From Bacillota bacterium (lineage in GTDB: Bacteria; Bacillota; Clostridia; Acetivibrionales; DSM-1351): a stretch of 64,000 bases of DNA. Location: the NCBI GenBank assembly GCA_023416275.1, contig JAEZIB010000192.1, positions 3,630 to 67,629 on the forward strand. The letters are read 5' to 3'. Below, piece by piece: positions 43,515 to 51,982 of the stretch (positions are counted from its first letter, which is position 1; each line of letters begins with the position of its first letter). The position numbers and the translations under genes are program-made. A model generated the notes under the pieces. That model was not told the origin of the DNA. It was given only the letters and a program-made list of their open reading frames with translations, and searched no databases.

Positions 43515-45299
43515 ATGGATATCATAGTCCTCGTAAAGACTGTACCAAAATCAAAAAATGCAAAGCTTAACAGCGATTTTACAATATCTCGTCAGGAAGC
43601 AAAAATAGTTATAAATCCTAGCGATCAAACTGCAATCGAAGAAGCACTAAGAATAAGAGAGATAGTTGGAGGAAAGGTTATAGTACTTTCTTTAGGAAGT
43701 GAAAAAAGTAAAAATATATTAAGACATGCTGTAGCTATGGGTGCTGATGAAGCTGTATTAATTTGCGATGATAAATACCGTGGATCTGATACATATGCAA
43801 CTGCACATATTTTAAGTGAAACAATTAAAAAAATGTATAATTCGTCATTGATTATATGTGGAAAAAGGTCTACAGATGGTTCCACATCTCAGGTTCCAAT
43901 TGAGATAGCAGCTATGCTAGATATTAATTTTTCTGCAAATGTTAGTGAATTTAACCTAATACCTAATGGGATTGAATGTTTTGAAGAATATGAAGAAATA
44001 CGAGTAAAAAGAATTCTATATTATCCTGCATTACTTACTGTTTCTACTGAGGCAAATACACCGAGAATACCCACAGTTGAAAGATTGGCCTATAGTAAGA
44101 ATTATAATGTTAAAGTTATTTCCAATGAACTTTTGCAGCTTGAAAATGATAAATGTGGAATCATAGGGTCACTGACCCATGTTATAAGAACTACTAATGT
44201 GAATAACCGAAAAACAAGAAATAACATTATATACCGAGATAAAAACGATATAAAAAAGAATTTATTAGAATGTTTTGAAAAGACTAGGGTGTATGAAAGA
44301 GAACAAGCAGAATGTTTAGAAATAATTGATCTATACCAGAATAGTAAAACAGAAATAGTAGTATTCTGCGAAATCTCACATGGGAGCATATGCAAGGAAA
44401 GCTTAGATGTGATAGAGACTGCTAATTATCTGGCAAATAAGCTCAACTCACAAATTGTTACCATATCAACTAGGACGGATGACAATGACAAGATGCTGTG
44501 GGACTTATCGCTCAGAGGAGTGAGTGTTAATTATCAGTTGAATATTGAGGATGTCTATTCCACTGCAGCAGATTTAATTAGTAACGAGGTAACTAATATT
44601 CTTAATGAGGTAAAACCAAGAATAGTTTTATTTGCCTGTACCGAGCGAGGTAAAATATTGGCTCCGTATGTTGCTACAAGGACAATTTCAGGTCTGACAG
44701 CAGATTGCATAGAATTAGACATTAATGATGGTATGTTGTTTCAGACAAGACCTGCATATGGTGGCAATATCAATGCGGAAATCATATCAAAGAATTCAAA
44801 GTATGAAATGGCTACAGTAAAGCCTTTTGTAAATAAAAAGCAATATAGGTCACAGAAAATTAAAACAAAAAACATTATCTACCAAAACAAAATTGGTACA
44901 AATAGTGATATTAGTATGAACAAAACCAACTGTGTGACTATTGATGAAGAAGTTGTTATTGGCATTGGAATGGGAGTAGGAAATCAAAAAAACGTTAACA
45001 GAATTATAGACATTTGTAGGAAAAATAAGTATGGAATGTGTGCCACACGTGAGATTGTTGATAAAGGGTGGATGCCTTATGAATATCAAGTGGGTTTAAC
45101 AGGTAAAATCGTAAGTCCGAAAGTGTATCTTGCAATGGGTATATCAGGAGCCAATGAACATATGGTTGGTATTGGTGGTAGCGATACAATAGTGAGCGTT
45201 AACTTAAATGTTGATGAACCAATTTGTCAAAATAGCGACTATATATACGAAGTAGATGTAGAAGCTGTTTTAGATATGCTAGACAAGCTGACTTTATGA
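43515..45299 (+). CDS. Fused electron transfer flavoprotein (beta-alpha)
   Basis: The 594-residue protein joins an EtfB domain (about 1-250: MDIIVLVKTVP, NPSDQTAIEEALRI, HAVAMGADEAVLI, GKRSTDGSTSQVP) to an EtfA domain (about 275-594), whose FAD site is in VDKGWMPYEYQVGLTGKIVSP, LAMGISGANEHMVG and IVSVNLN. ETFs shuttle electrons between dehydrogenases and the respiratory or ferredoxin pool. No acyl-CoA dehydrogenase is in the cluster, so the partner is unknown. The ATG at 43515 with GGAG upstream begins the family motif. It is the first gene of the operon. Confidence 0.87.
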   Translation: MDIIVLVKTVPKSKNAKLNSDFTISRQEAKIVINPSDQTAIEEALRIREIVGGKVIVLSLGSEKSKNILRHAVAMGADEAVLICDDKYRGSDTYATAHILSETIKKMYNSSLIICGKRSTDGSTSQVPIEIAAMLDINFSANVSEFNLIPNGIECFEEYEEIRVKRILYYPALLTVSTEANTPRIPTVERLAYSKNYNVKVISNELLQLENDKCGIIGSLTHVIRTTNVNNRKTRNNIIYRDKNDIKKNLLECFEKTRVYEREQAECLEIIDLYQNSKTEIVVFCEISHGSICKESLDVIETANYLANKLNSQIVTISTRTDDNDKMLWDLSLRGVSVNYQLNIEDVYSTAADLISNEVTNILNEVKPRIVLFACTERGKILAPYVATRTISGLTADCIELDINDGMLFQTRPAYGGNINAEIISKNSKYEMATVKPFVNKKQYRSQKIKTKNIIYQNKIGTNSDISMNKTNCVTIDEEVVIGIGMGVGNQKNVNRIIDICRKNKYGMCATREIVDKGWMPYEYQVGLTGKIVSPKVYLAMGISGANEHMVGIGGSDTIVSVNLNVDEPICQNSDYIYEVDVEAVLDMLDKLTL

Positions 45300-45410
45300 C
45301 AATAGGGTATGGATAGCAGAAAATGTTGCATAGGATTACACTCACGCAGAAATTAATATGAAATCAGCATAGCCATTTGCTATGACTTTATTATATCAGG
45401 AGGAATGTTA

Positions 45411-45905
45411 ATGAATAGTTTAAAAGAAATTAAAAGTTTTATACAAGACACAAAGTATTTTTGCTTAGGGACTAGTGATACAGAAGGGAATGTTTGGACT
45501 GCACCTATGACCTATGTTGCAGATGATAACTTAAATATATATTTCCACTCGGCACTAGACAGCGTACATATTGAAAATATTAAAGAAAATCCGGCAGTAA
45601 GCTTTTCTATCTACGATTCTAACCAAATGCTTTCAGAAATTGATGGTTTGCAGGGAAAAGGTATTATAGGGCAGATTGATAACAGAGAGATTGATGAAGT
45701 TTATAGGAAATTCTTTATTAAGCATATACCAAATGATGAGATAAGAGCGCAATTTGCACCTCCGATAGCTTCATTCAGCGGAGATGATTTTCCGCAGAAA
45801 AGATTTTTCAAAATGAAGATAAATGAATTGTATAAAAAAAATATAGAAATCTATAATGTAGCCAGAAGACAGAAGGTAGAGCTTCAAGAATTAATGAAAG
45901 AATAA
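45411..45905 (+). CDS. Pyridoxamine-5'-phosphate-oxidase-like flavin-binding protein
   Basis: The roughly 164-residue protein has the split-barrel PNPOx-like fold: KYFCLGTSDTEGNVWTAPMTYVADD, IYFHSALDSVHIENIKENPAVSFSIYD, LQGKGIIGQ. Such proteins bind FMN or related cofactors and reduce small substrates. Near the ETF it may be a redox partner. AGGAGG is 7 bases from the ATG at 45411. Confidence 0.8.
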   Translation: MNSLKEIKSFIQDTKYFCLGTSDTEGNVWTAPMTYVADDNLNIYFHSALDSVHIENIKENPAVSFSIYDSNQMLSEIDGLQGKGIIGQIDNREIDEVYRKFFIKHIPNDEIRAQFAPPIASFSGDDFPQKRFFKMKINELYKKNIEIYNVARRQKVELQELMKE

Positions 45906-45922
45906 TATTGGAGATAAATATT

Positions 45923-47086
45923 ATGGGGTACTTTTCTGAACAAATTAACAAGAATAATGTAACTGATTTTTATATTTGCGATACAACGCTGAGAGATGGC
46001 GAGCAGGTTGCTGGTATACGATATACTCCAGAACAAAAGGTGAACATTGCAAAGAAAATGGAAGAGGTTGGTATAGAATCCATGGATGTCGGTTTCGCAG
46101 CTACCTCAAAAGAAGAGAGGGCTGCCATTAAGGCTGTCTGTGGGCTAGGCTTGAACATGAGAATTATGAGCATGTGTAGAGTTGTCAAGAGTGATATTGA
46201 CTATGCCCTTGAATGTGGGGTGGGAGGAGTAATATTATTCATCCCAGGTTCGGACATACATATAAAATCTAAGTTTGATGGAGATATTATCTCAAATAGA
46301 AAAAAATTGCTTGAGAGTTCACTTCAGATGATAAAGTATGCAAAAGATAATGGACTGTTTGTGGAATTTGGAATAGAAGATTCTACAAGAACAGACAGCA
46401 ATGTTATTATTGATATTTTCTCACAGGCAGAAGAAGCCGGTGCTGATGCGCTTGGAACTACAGATACAATAGGGTATTTAACGCCTGAAAGGACCTATTC
46501 ATTTATTAAGAATTTAACAGATCATTTGCATAAACCGATAGGAGTCCATTGTCATAATGATCTTGGATTGGCTACTGCAAATACTATTGCAGGTCTTCTA
46601 GCGGGAGGTGGCTATTGTTCACCTACTGTAAATGGTTTTGGGGAAAGAGCAGGAAATGCAGCGTTGGAAGAGGTCCTAATGACCTTAAAAGTCTTATATC
46701 AAAAGAACATAAAGTATAACACCAAGATGTTATTTGAACTGTCACAAATGGTACAAGATTACTCGGGTATTAAAACAGATATTTTTAAACCGATAGTAGG
46801 TGAAAATGTTTATTCACATGAATCGGGCATACATATACATGGGATGCTTAAGGATATTAATACATATGAAGTTTTTGACCCGGGGATGGTTGGACGCAAA
46901 AGAAAGTACGTAATGGGAAAGCATGCAGGAAAGCATCTTATCAAGCACATTTTAAGCGAAAGAGACATTGATATTGATGATGATAAGGCAAGTGATTTAT
47001 GGAAGAGTATGAAGATAAAAGAGGAATTGGGTGTTTATTATTCTGAGGAGGATGTTATCAATGAATTCAAATCCAGATTTGCTTAA
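45923..47086 (+). CDS. Homocitrate synthase-like Claisen enzyme
   Basis: The 387-residue single-chain enzyme has all family motifs: DTTLRDGEQVAGIRYTPEQK, the HxH in GVHCHNDLGLATANT, NGFGERAGNAALEEV, and the C-terminal ESGIHIHGMLKD and GKHAGKHLIK. It condenses acetyl-CoA with a 2-oxoacid (2-oxoglutarate or a related one). It is distinct from the split NifV at the other end of the window. With the LeuC/D-like pair it could homologate a 2-oxoacid by one carbon. The ATG at 45923 has TGGAG at a good distance. Confidence 0.88.
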   Translation: MGYFSEQINKNNVTDFYICDTTLRDGEQVAGIRYTPEQKVNIAKKMEEVGIESMDVGFAATSKEERAAIKAVCGLGLNMRIMSMCRVVKSDIDYALECGVGGVILFIPGSDIHIKSKFDGDIISNRKKLLESSLQMIKYAKDNGLFVEFGIEDSTRTDSNVIIDIFSQAEEAGADALGTTDTIGYLTPERTYSFIKNLTDHLHKPIGVHCHNDLGLATANTIAGLLAGGGYCSPTVNGFGERAGNAALEEVLMTLKVLYQKNIKYNTKMLFELSQMVQDYSGIKTDIFKPIVGENVYSHESGIHIHGMLKDINTYEVFDPGMVGRKRKYVMGKHAGKHLIKHILSERDIDIDDDKASDLWKSMKIKEELGVYYSEEDVINEFKSRFA

Positions 47087-47435
47087 TAACATTGAAACAT
47101 GGCAGAAAATTAATAACCCTCTATTAGATAAAATTGGGGAAATGAGCATTATTACATCGCAAAATGTCACGGTGGGAAAAGCGGAAATTAATGAGGTAAT
47201 GGACATGAGTCCTCATTATCATCCCCAAGAACAAATTACAGTAGTGCTAGAAGGAAAAATGTATATTGAATATAACGGACAGAAAAAAAATATAGGAGCA
47301 GGTGAATGCTGTATAATACCTGGAAATGTAGAACACAAGGTATCAATTTTGAAGGTTCCATTTAAATCTTTTGATATTTTCTCTCCCATTAAAGATGATT
47401 TTATAAAAAGTGCAAATATGATGGAGGACAAATAA
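47061..47435 (+). CDS. Cupin-domain protein
   Basis: The 124-residue single-cupin protein contains HYHPQEQITVVLEGKMYIEYNGQ, the metal-binding first motif, and PGNVEHKV, the second. Such proteins bind metals and act as isomerases, dioxygenases or sensors. It overlaps the homocitrate-synthase-like gene by 26 bases (ATG 47061 with GAGGAGG upstream), so it is tightly coupled. Confidence 0.8.
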   Translation: MNSNPDLLNNIETWQKINNPLLDKIGEMSIITSQNVTVGKAEINEVMDMSPHYHPQEQITVVLEGKMYIEYNGQKKNIGAGECCIIPGNVEHKVSILKVPFKSFDIFSPIKDDFIKSANMMEDK

Positions 47436-48434
47436 ATGTTTGATAAGGTGTTTGAGAAATTTTTAAATAATATGAATAAATATGATTTGGTATCAGAAGA
47501 TACAAAGAAGGTAATTATTGCTACTTCTGGTGGTAAGGATGCAAATTTCATGACAGAATTACTTTATCAATACCAGCAGCAATATAGACCTGATTTAGTC
47601 TTAGAGTTAGCGAATGCTGCTATTCCAAAATGGAAGTATTTGCCGGATGAGTTTATTGATAAACTTGATGATGAGGAAAAAAAGAAGACTCTTCTTGAAG
47701 AGCAAAAATATATTGAAAAGCATAAGAACTTCTGGGAGGATAGGGGAATTAAAACGGTTTACCTAGATCATGTTTTTGGTAGCAGCGATTATGATATATA
47801 TAATTCCTCTATACCTTGTACACATTGCTTCGTGGCACAGAAAAAAGCGTTATTTCATTACATAGAAAATCATGAGGATGCAGAGTCAGTAAGACTTGCT
47901 GTTGGTTTAACAAAATGGGATATGATTTATCTTGCTATGTCTCATATCATCAGAGCTAATGGCCGTACATGGAAAGAAGTTAAAGAACAGGATCCTGAGA
48001 GATATAGAATGGACTGCATGCATTTCGCGACCTTTAGCCCAATACCTAAGCTTGATATTGGTATTCCTGGCAAAACAGTATATACTATTGAACCCATTAT
48101 TGTCTTTAGTGATCTAGAAACAAGGGAGTATGCAACAGGATTGAATTTGCCCATTATTCCTGACGTATGCGGATATCTTTTTGGTGAACGGTTCAGTTCA
48201 GATAAGAGATATTTTGATAATTTTATGAAGGTTTCTGCAATTGAAGAAGTAAACCTTGCAAAGAACAATGTAAATTCTAAGCTAACTGATAATCTGAATC
48301 CGCTTTATAGCGATTATGAAGATATATTGAAGCTGATGGAGAATACTGGTATAATGCCTCCTTTCGAAGACTTCAGCGGAATTTTATACGATACTTATAT
48401 GGATGAGGTCATGAAGGCCGGTGTTACCGACTAA
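47436..48434 (+). CDS. PP-loop ATPase, TtcA-like (putative sulfur transferase)
   Basis: The 332-residue protein has the PP-loop SGGKDA (31-36) and three cysteines spaced as in TtcA-type thiolases: C128 and C131 (PCTHC) and C245 (DVCGYLFGE). TtcA-type enzymes bind a 4Fe-4S cluster and activate a substrate with ATP before sulfur insertion. A PP-loop enzyme of this superfamily is also known from thioamide and thioguanine biosynthesis. Here it may put sulfur into the product; this is inferred. It starts directly after the cupin stop codon. Confidence 0.75.
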   Translation: MFDKVFEKFLNNMNKYDLVSEDTKKVIIATSGGKDANFMTELLYQYQQQYRPDLVLELANAAIPKWKYLPDEFIDKLDDEEKKKTLLEEQKYIEKHKNFWEDRGIKTVYLDHVFGSSDYDIYNSSIPCTHCFVAQKKALFHYIENHEDAESVRLAVGLTKWDMIYLAMSHIIRANGRTWKEVKEQDPERYRMDCMHFATFSPIPKLDIGIPGKTVYTIEPIIVFSDLETREYATGLNLPIIPDVCGYLFGERFSSDKRYFDNFMKVSAIEEVNLAKNNVNSKLTDNLNPLYSDYEDILKLMENTGIMPPFEDFSGILYDTYMDEVMKAGVTD

Positions 48435-48450
48435 TGACAAGGTAGAAAAA

Positions 48451-49698
48451 ATGGGACAGACCATTATTGAGAAGTTAATATCAAAAAGAATTGGTGAAAA
48501 GGTCTTCGCCGGAGAAGAAATTTGGTGTCCTGTTGATTTAGTTATGGGGACCGATGCAACAGCACCACTGGCAATTGACATATTTGAAAAAAGTCTGATT
48601 AAAAATGTATATGATTCCGACAAGATTGTGCTTGTTGAAGACCATTTTTGCCCGGCTAGAGACATTGCTTCAGCTAATTTGTCTTTAAAAATGAGAGAAT
48701 TTGCACATTATCATAAAATCTCTAAATACTATACTACTGGTCATAACGGTATTTGCCATATACTTTTACCTGAAAAAGGGCTAATCAAGCCATTTGATAT
48801 TATTGTAGGTGCTGATTCCCATACATGCACCTATGGAGCTCTTTGTGCATTAGCAATAGGTATAGGCTCCACGGATATGGCGTATGCAATGGCTACAGGT
48901 ACACTATGGCTAAAAGTTCCTAAGACGATAAAGGTGAATATAATTGGAACAAAACTGGAGCATGTTTATGCCAAGGATATTATTCTGCAGCTTATAAAAA
49001 AGATAGGTGTGAATGGTGCTAATTATTGTTCTATTGAGTTTTCAGGCAATATTGTTTCAGATATGAGTATCAGTGAGCGATTGACAATATGCAATATGGT
49101 AGCCGAGATGGGCGCAAAGTGTTGTTTTATGCCCTATGATCAGATGACCCAGCGTTATTGTTCTCAATATAAATTGAAGAACGAGGAACTTATAATTTCG
49201 GATAATGATGCTGTATATAAAGAATATATTGAACTTGATATTTCAGATATGGGACCACAGATTGCATGTCCATGTTCACCGGATAATGTAAAGGATATTT
49301 ATGAGGTTGAGGGTACTAAGGTTGACCAAATCGTGATTGGATCGTGCACCAACGGAAGGACAGAGGACTTTATAATAGCATATCATTATCTGAAAGGAAA
49401 TAAAATAAGCCCTGAGGTTAGGTTAATAATAATGCCCGGATCTCAAAAAGTAGTATCAGATTTGATAAGGCTAGGTATTGCAGAGGAGATGGTAAAGTCC
49501 GGAGCAGTATTGTGTCCGCCAACATGTGGACCTTGCGTTGGGCTCCATATGGGAGTATTAGGAAAAAATCAAGTTGGGCTGTTTACCACAAATCGTAATT
49601 ATTTTGGACGAAATGGAGATGCATCCTCCAAAGTATATCTGTGTAGTCCGGCAGTAGCAGCTTGCTCTGCCATTACGGGGAGGATTCAAATTCTTTGA
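48451..49698 (+). CDS. Aconitase/isopropylmalate-isomerase large subunit homologue
   Basis: The 415-residue protein is a LeuC/HacA-type hydro-lyase: GADSHTCTYGALCALAIGIGSTDMA, IGSCTNGRTEDF and CPPTCGPCVG supply the 4Fe-4S ligands and substrate site. With the small subunit that follows it would isomerise the product of the homocitrate-synthase-like enzyme. The ATG at 48451 matches the family start; longer frames overlap the previous gene. No matching LeuB-type dehydrogenase lies in the cluster. Confidence 0.88.
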   Translation: MGQTIIEKLISKRIGEKVFAGEEIWCPVDLVMGTDATAPLAIDIFEKSLIKNVYDSDKIVLVEDHFCPARDIASANLSLKMREFAHYHKISKYYTTGHNGICHILLPEKGLIKPFDIIVGADSHTCTYGALCALAIGIGSTDMAYAMATGTLWLKVPKTIKVNIIGTKLEHVYAKDIILQLIKKIGVNGANYCSIEFSGNIVSDMSISERLTICNMVAEMGAKCCFMPYDQMTQRYCSQYKLKNEELIISDNDAVYKEYIELDISDMGPQIACPCSPDNVKDIYEVEGTKVDQIVIGSCTNGRTEDFIIAYHYLKGNKISPEVRLIIMPGSQKVVSDLIRLGIAEEMVKSGAVLCPPTCGPCVGLHMGVLGKNQVGLFTTNRNYFGRNGDASSKVYLCSPAVAACSAITGRIQIL

Positions 49699-49729
49699 TA
49701 ATTTATTACAATTTCAAGAGGTGAATGGG

Positions 49730-50215
49730 TTGGGAACCATACATAAGTTTGGAGATAACATTGATACAGATTTGATTATACCTGGGAGGTATTGCCATAC
49801 AATTAATGAAGCTGAGCTTATGAAAAATTGTATGCATGATATTTGTGATAAGTTCTATGAGAAAGTAGCTTTTGGAGATGTAATTGTAGGAGGTTGGAAC
49901 TTTGGGTGCGGTTCCTCTCGTGAAGTAGCACCAATATCTATTAAAGCCTGTGGGATTAAGTATATTATAGCCAAATCATTTGCAAGACTATTTTATAGAA
50001 ATTCCATAAATATCGGGCTTAAGCTAATCGAATGTAGGAAGTTTTGTGATAATTGTGAAGACGGCGATATGGTAGAGATATTCGAGGAAGACCAAAAAAT
50101 AGTAAAGACAGTAACAGGAACAGAGTACTATTATACCTGCGAGAAGTCAAAGGTAGTCTATGACTTGGTACAAGCAGGAGGTCTTATGAATTATCTGAAA
50201 AATTCAAAAATCTGA
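49730..50215 (+). CDS. Aconitase/isopropylmalate-isomerase small subunit homologue
   Basis: The roughly 161-residue LeuD/HacB-type protein has FGDNIDTDLIIPGRYC and GGWNFGCGSSREVAPISIKACGI, the swivel-domain substrate-binding residues. It forms the isomerase with the large subunit. The start is uncertain: a TTG at 49730 has AGAGGTG at a good distance, while a GTG at 49721 overlaps that site. Confidence 0.87.
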   Translation: MGTIHKFGDNIDTDLIIPGRYCHTINEAELMKNCMHDICDKFYEKVAFGDVIVGGWNFGCGSSREVAPISIKACGIKYIIAKSFARLFYRNSINIGLKLIECRKFCDNCEDGDMVEIFEEDQKIVKTVTGTEYYYTCEKSKVVYDLVQAGGLMNYLKNSKI

Positions 50216-50246
50216 AAAATTCAAAATAAGTGTTTAGGAGTCCTAC

Positions 50247-51239
50247 ATGGATGATAAAGTGTATTTAGACTATATAGATTATTATTTGCCCCAAAACACT
50301 GTTACTGTTGATGATATCTTTAATGATCTTAAGCAGGTTAGCAGGGCCGTATACGATGGAATTGACAAAGATGAATTTAAAAAATTGACTAAGCTGAATC
50401 ATATCAACATATTTGGAGGAGAGGATATTGTCTCCATAATTGGTGAAATGATTGAGAAGATGCTGCGAATAACAGGAATTGATGTATCAGCAATAAGCTA
50501 TCTTGTTTGTACTCCGGATCCGGTAATGCATTATGGTACGATGTCAGTCATTCATTACATGCATAAAAAATTCAATATGAAAAATGCTCACATACTTCCA
50601 ATACAACAGTCCTGTACTACCTCTCTATTTGCCATGGGATTAGCAGAAAAATTACTGAATAATAATGAATACATGCTGGTGCTGTGTGCTAATGACTGGA
50701 GCGGCTTAAATAACGATAAGGAGTTGTCGCATAGATTCTTGAATTTTACTGTAATGGGAGATGCAATTGGAATGCTGCTGATAGGGAAAAAGCGGCATGA
50801 AGGAGCATTGAGAATATGCGATTGGAGTTATAGTAACTATGGCTTATCAAGTTATGATATCGGAAATAGCGGTGACTATAATAAAGCTCCGGTGCTGAAC
50901 AGATTAAGCATGATAAAAGAAGGAGCAAACTTTATTAGAAGGTCTCTAGAGCGTATTCATGTAAATATTCATGATTTAGAGAAATTTATAGTTTCTAATG
51001 TAAGATATGATGTTTTTTACAATTCATACAGTAAGCTTTTAGGTGTAACTCCAGACATATTCTTTCTTAATAATGTCGGAAATGGAGGTCACGCTAATGA
51101 TATTGACTTGATTCGAAATCTGAAGGACTATATATTGCAAAACAAAAGTAGTACAACTCACAAAATATGCTTATACACGTTAGACATCGAAGAAAGTATG
51201 GATATGAATTATCATTTGGTGGTTTTACAAAGAGAGTGA
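50247..51239 (+). CDS. KAS III-like condensing or acyl-transfer protein
   Basis: The 330-residue protein has a thiolase fold of the FabH/HMG-CoA-synthase type with the active-site Cys 123 in QQSCTTSLFAMG and an NVGNGGHAND loop near the C terminus (Asn of the triad). The usual catalytic His motif (PHxAN) appears replaced by SNVRYD. It may therefore transfer an acyl group to a nucleophile without decarboxylative condensation, as known for some divergent KAS III-like enzymes. The carrier protein in this cluster is a likely partner. Confidence 0.77.
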   Translation: MDDKVYLDYIDYYLPQNTVTVDDIFNDLKQVSRAVYDGIDKDEFKKLTKLNHINIFGGEDIVSIIGEMIEKMLRITGIDVSAISYLVCTPDPVMHYGTMSVIHYMHKKFNMKNAHILPIQQSCTTSLFAMGLAEKLLNNNEYMLVLCANDWSGLNNDKELSHRFLNFTVMGDAIGMLLIGKKRHEGALRICDWSYSNYGLSSYDIGNSGDYNKAPVLNRLSMIKEGANFIRRSLERIHVNIHDLEKFIVSNVRYDVFYNSYSKLLGVTPDIFFLNNVGNGGHANDIDLIRNLKDYILQNKSSTTHKICLYTLDIEESMDMNYHLVVLQRE

Positions 51240-51272
51240 AATAAGACACAAAGTTTGGTAGTGAGGTACAAA

Positions 51273-51848
51273 ATGAGTGATTTAAATAAATCAGCAGCAC
51301 ATAATTGTGACACAAAGTCCAGCGTTATTATTGCAACGTTAGGTCCAGAGGGGACATGTAGTGAGTTTGCAGCCAATTATTATGCTACGGTAATTAATAA
51401 AAAGGCAAGTAATATTCTTTGTAATACGTTTGAAGAAGCAATTAAACAGCTTGTAGAAGGCTATGCTGATTTAGTTATTATTCCTTCAGCATATAGAAAT
51501 CTAGCTAATTTGATTTTTGACTTGTATGACAAGATTGAAATTTCTGATGTGTTCAAATTGTGTACACCAAATCTGGTTACGGCTATTTTAGACGAACCTG
51601 GAGGCTGCACCGAATTAAGGAAGATTGCTACTCATGCCTCTCCCTTTAGTTTGGCAAAAAACTTCTATCCAGAGGCAGAGCTAATATTGTCAGGCAGTAA
51701 TAGCCTTTCAGCAAGGATGTTATATGAAAGAGAAGTAGATGCTTGTATAACTACAAATATATGTGCCCAGCAATATAAGTTTATGATTATCAAAGATTTT
51801 GGTGAGATTTCAATGGGATGGAATGTCTTTAAAAAAAAGAATTATTAG
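51273..51848 (+). CDS. Prephenate dehydratase-like protein 1
   Basis: The roughly 191-residue protein has the prephenate-dehydratase fold start ATLGPEGTCSEFAANYY and the second-half element DACITTNICAQQY. The catalytic TRF motif is absent (MGWNVF at the equivalent end), as is the C-terminal ACT regulatory domain. It therefore probably binds a small molecule or does another reaction. A paralogue lies 3.2 kb downstream. The ATG at 51273 follows GAGG. Confidence 0.77.
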   Translation: MSDLNKSAAHNCDTKSSVIIATLGPEGTCSEFAANYYATVINKKASNILCNTFEEAIKQLVEGYADLVIIPSAYRNLANLIFDLYDKIEISDVFKLCTPNLVTAILDEPGGCTELRKIATHASPFSLAKNFYPEAELILSGSNSLSARMLYEREVDACITTNICAQQYKFMIIKDFGEISMGWNVFKKKNY

Positions 51849-51982
51849 GCAGGATGAATCATGGCAAATAGTATTAATCGTCTGAATTCAGATTACTATC
51901 AGTCACCAAAGAGGTTCATTCTATGTTTTTAATAAAGATATAAGAAAATTGCATAATCAAATAGTTTTTGAAAGGAGCAACA

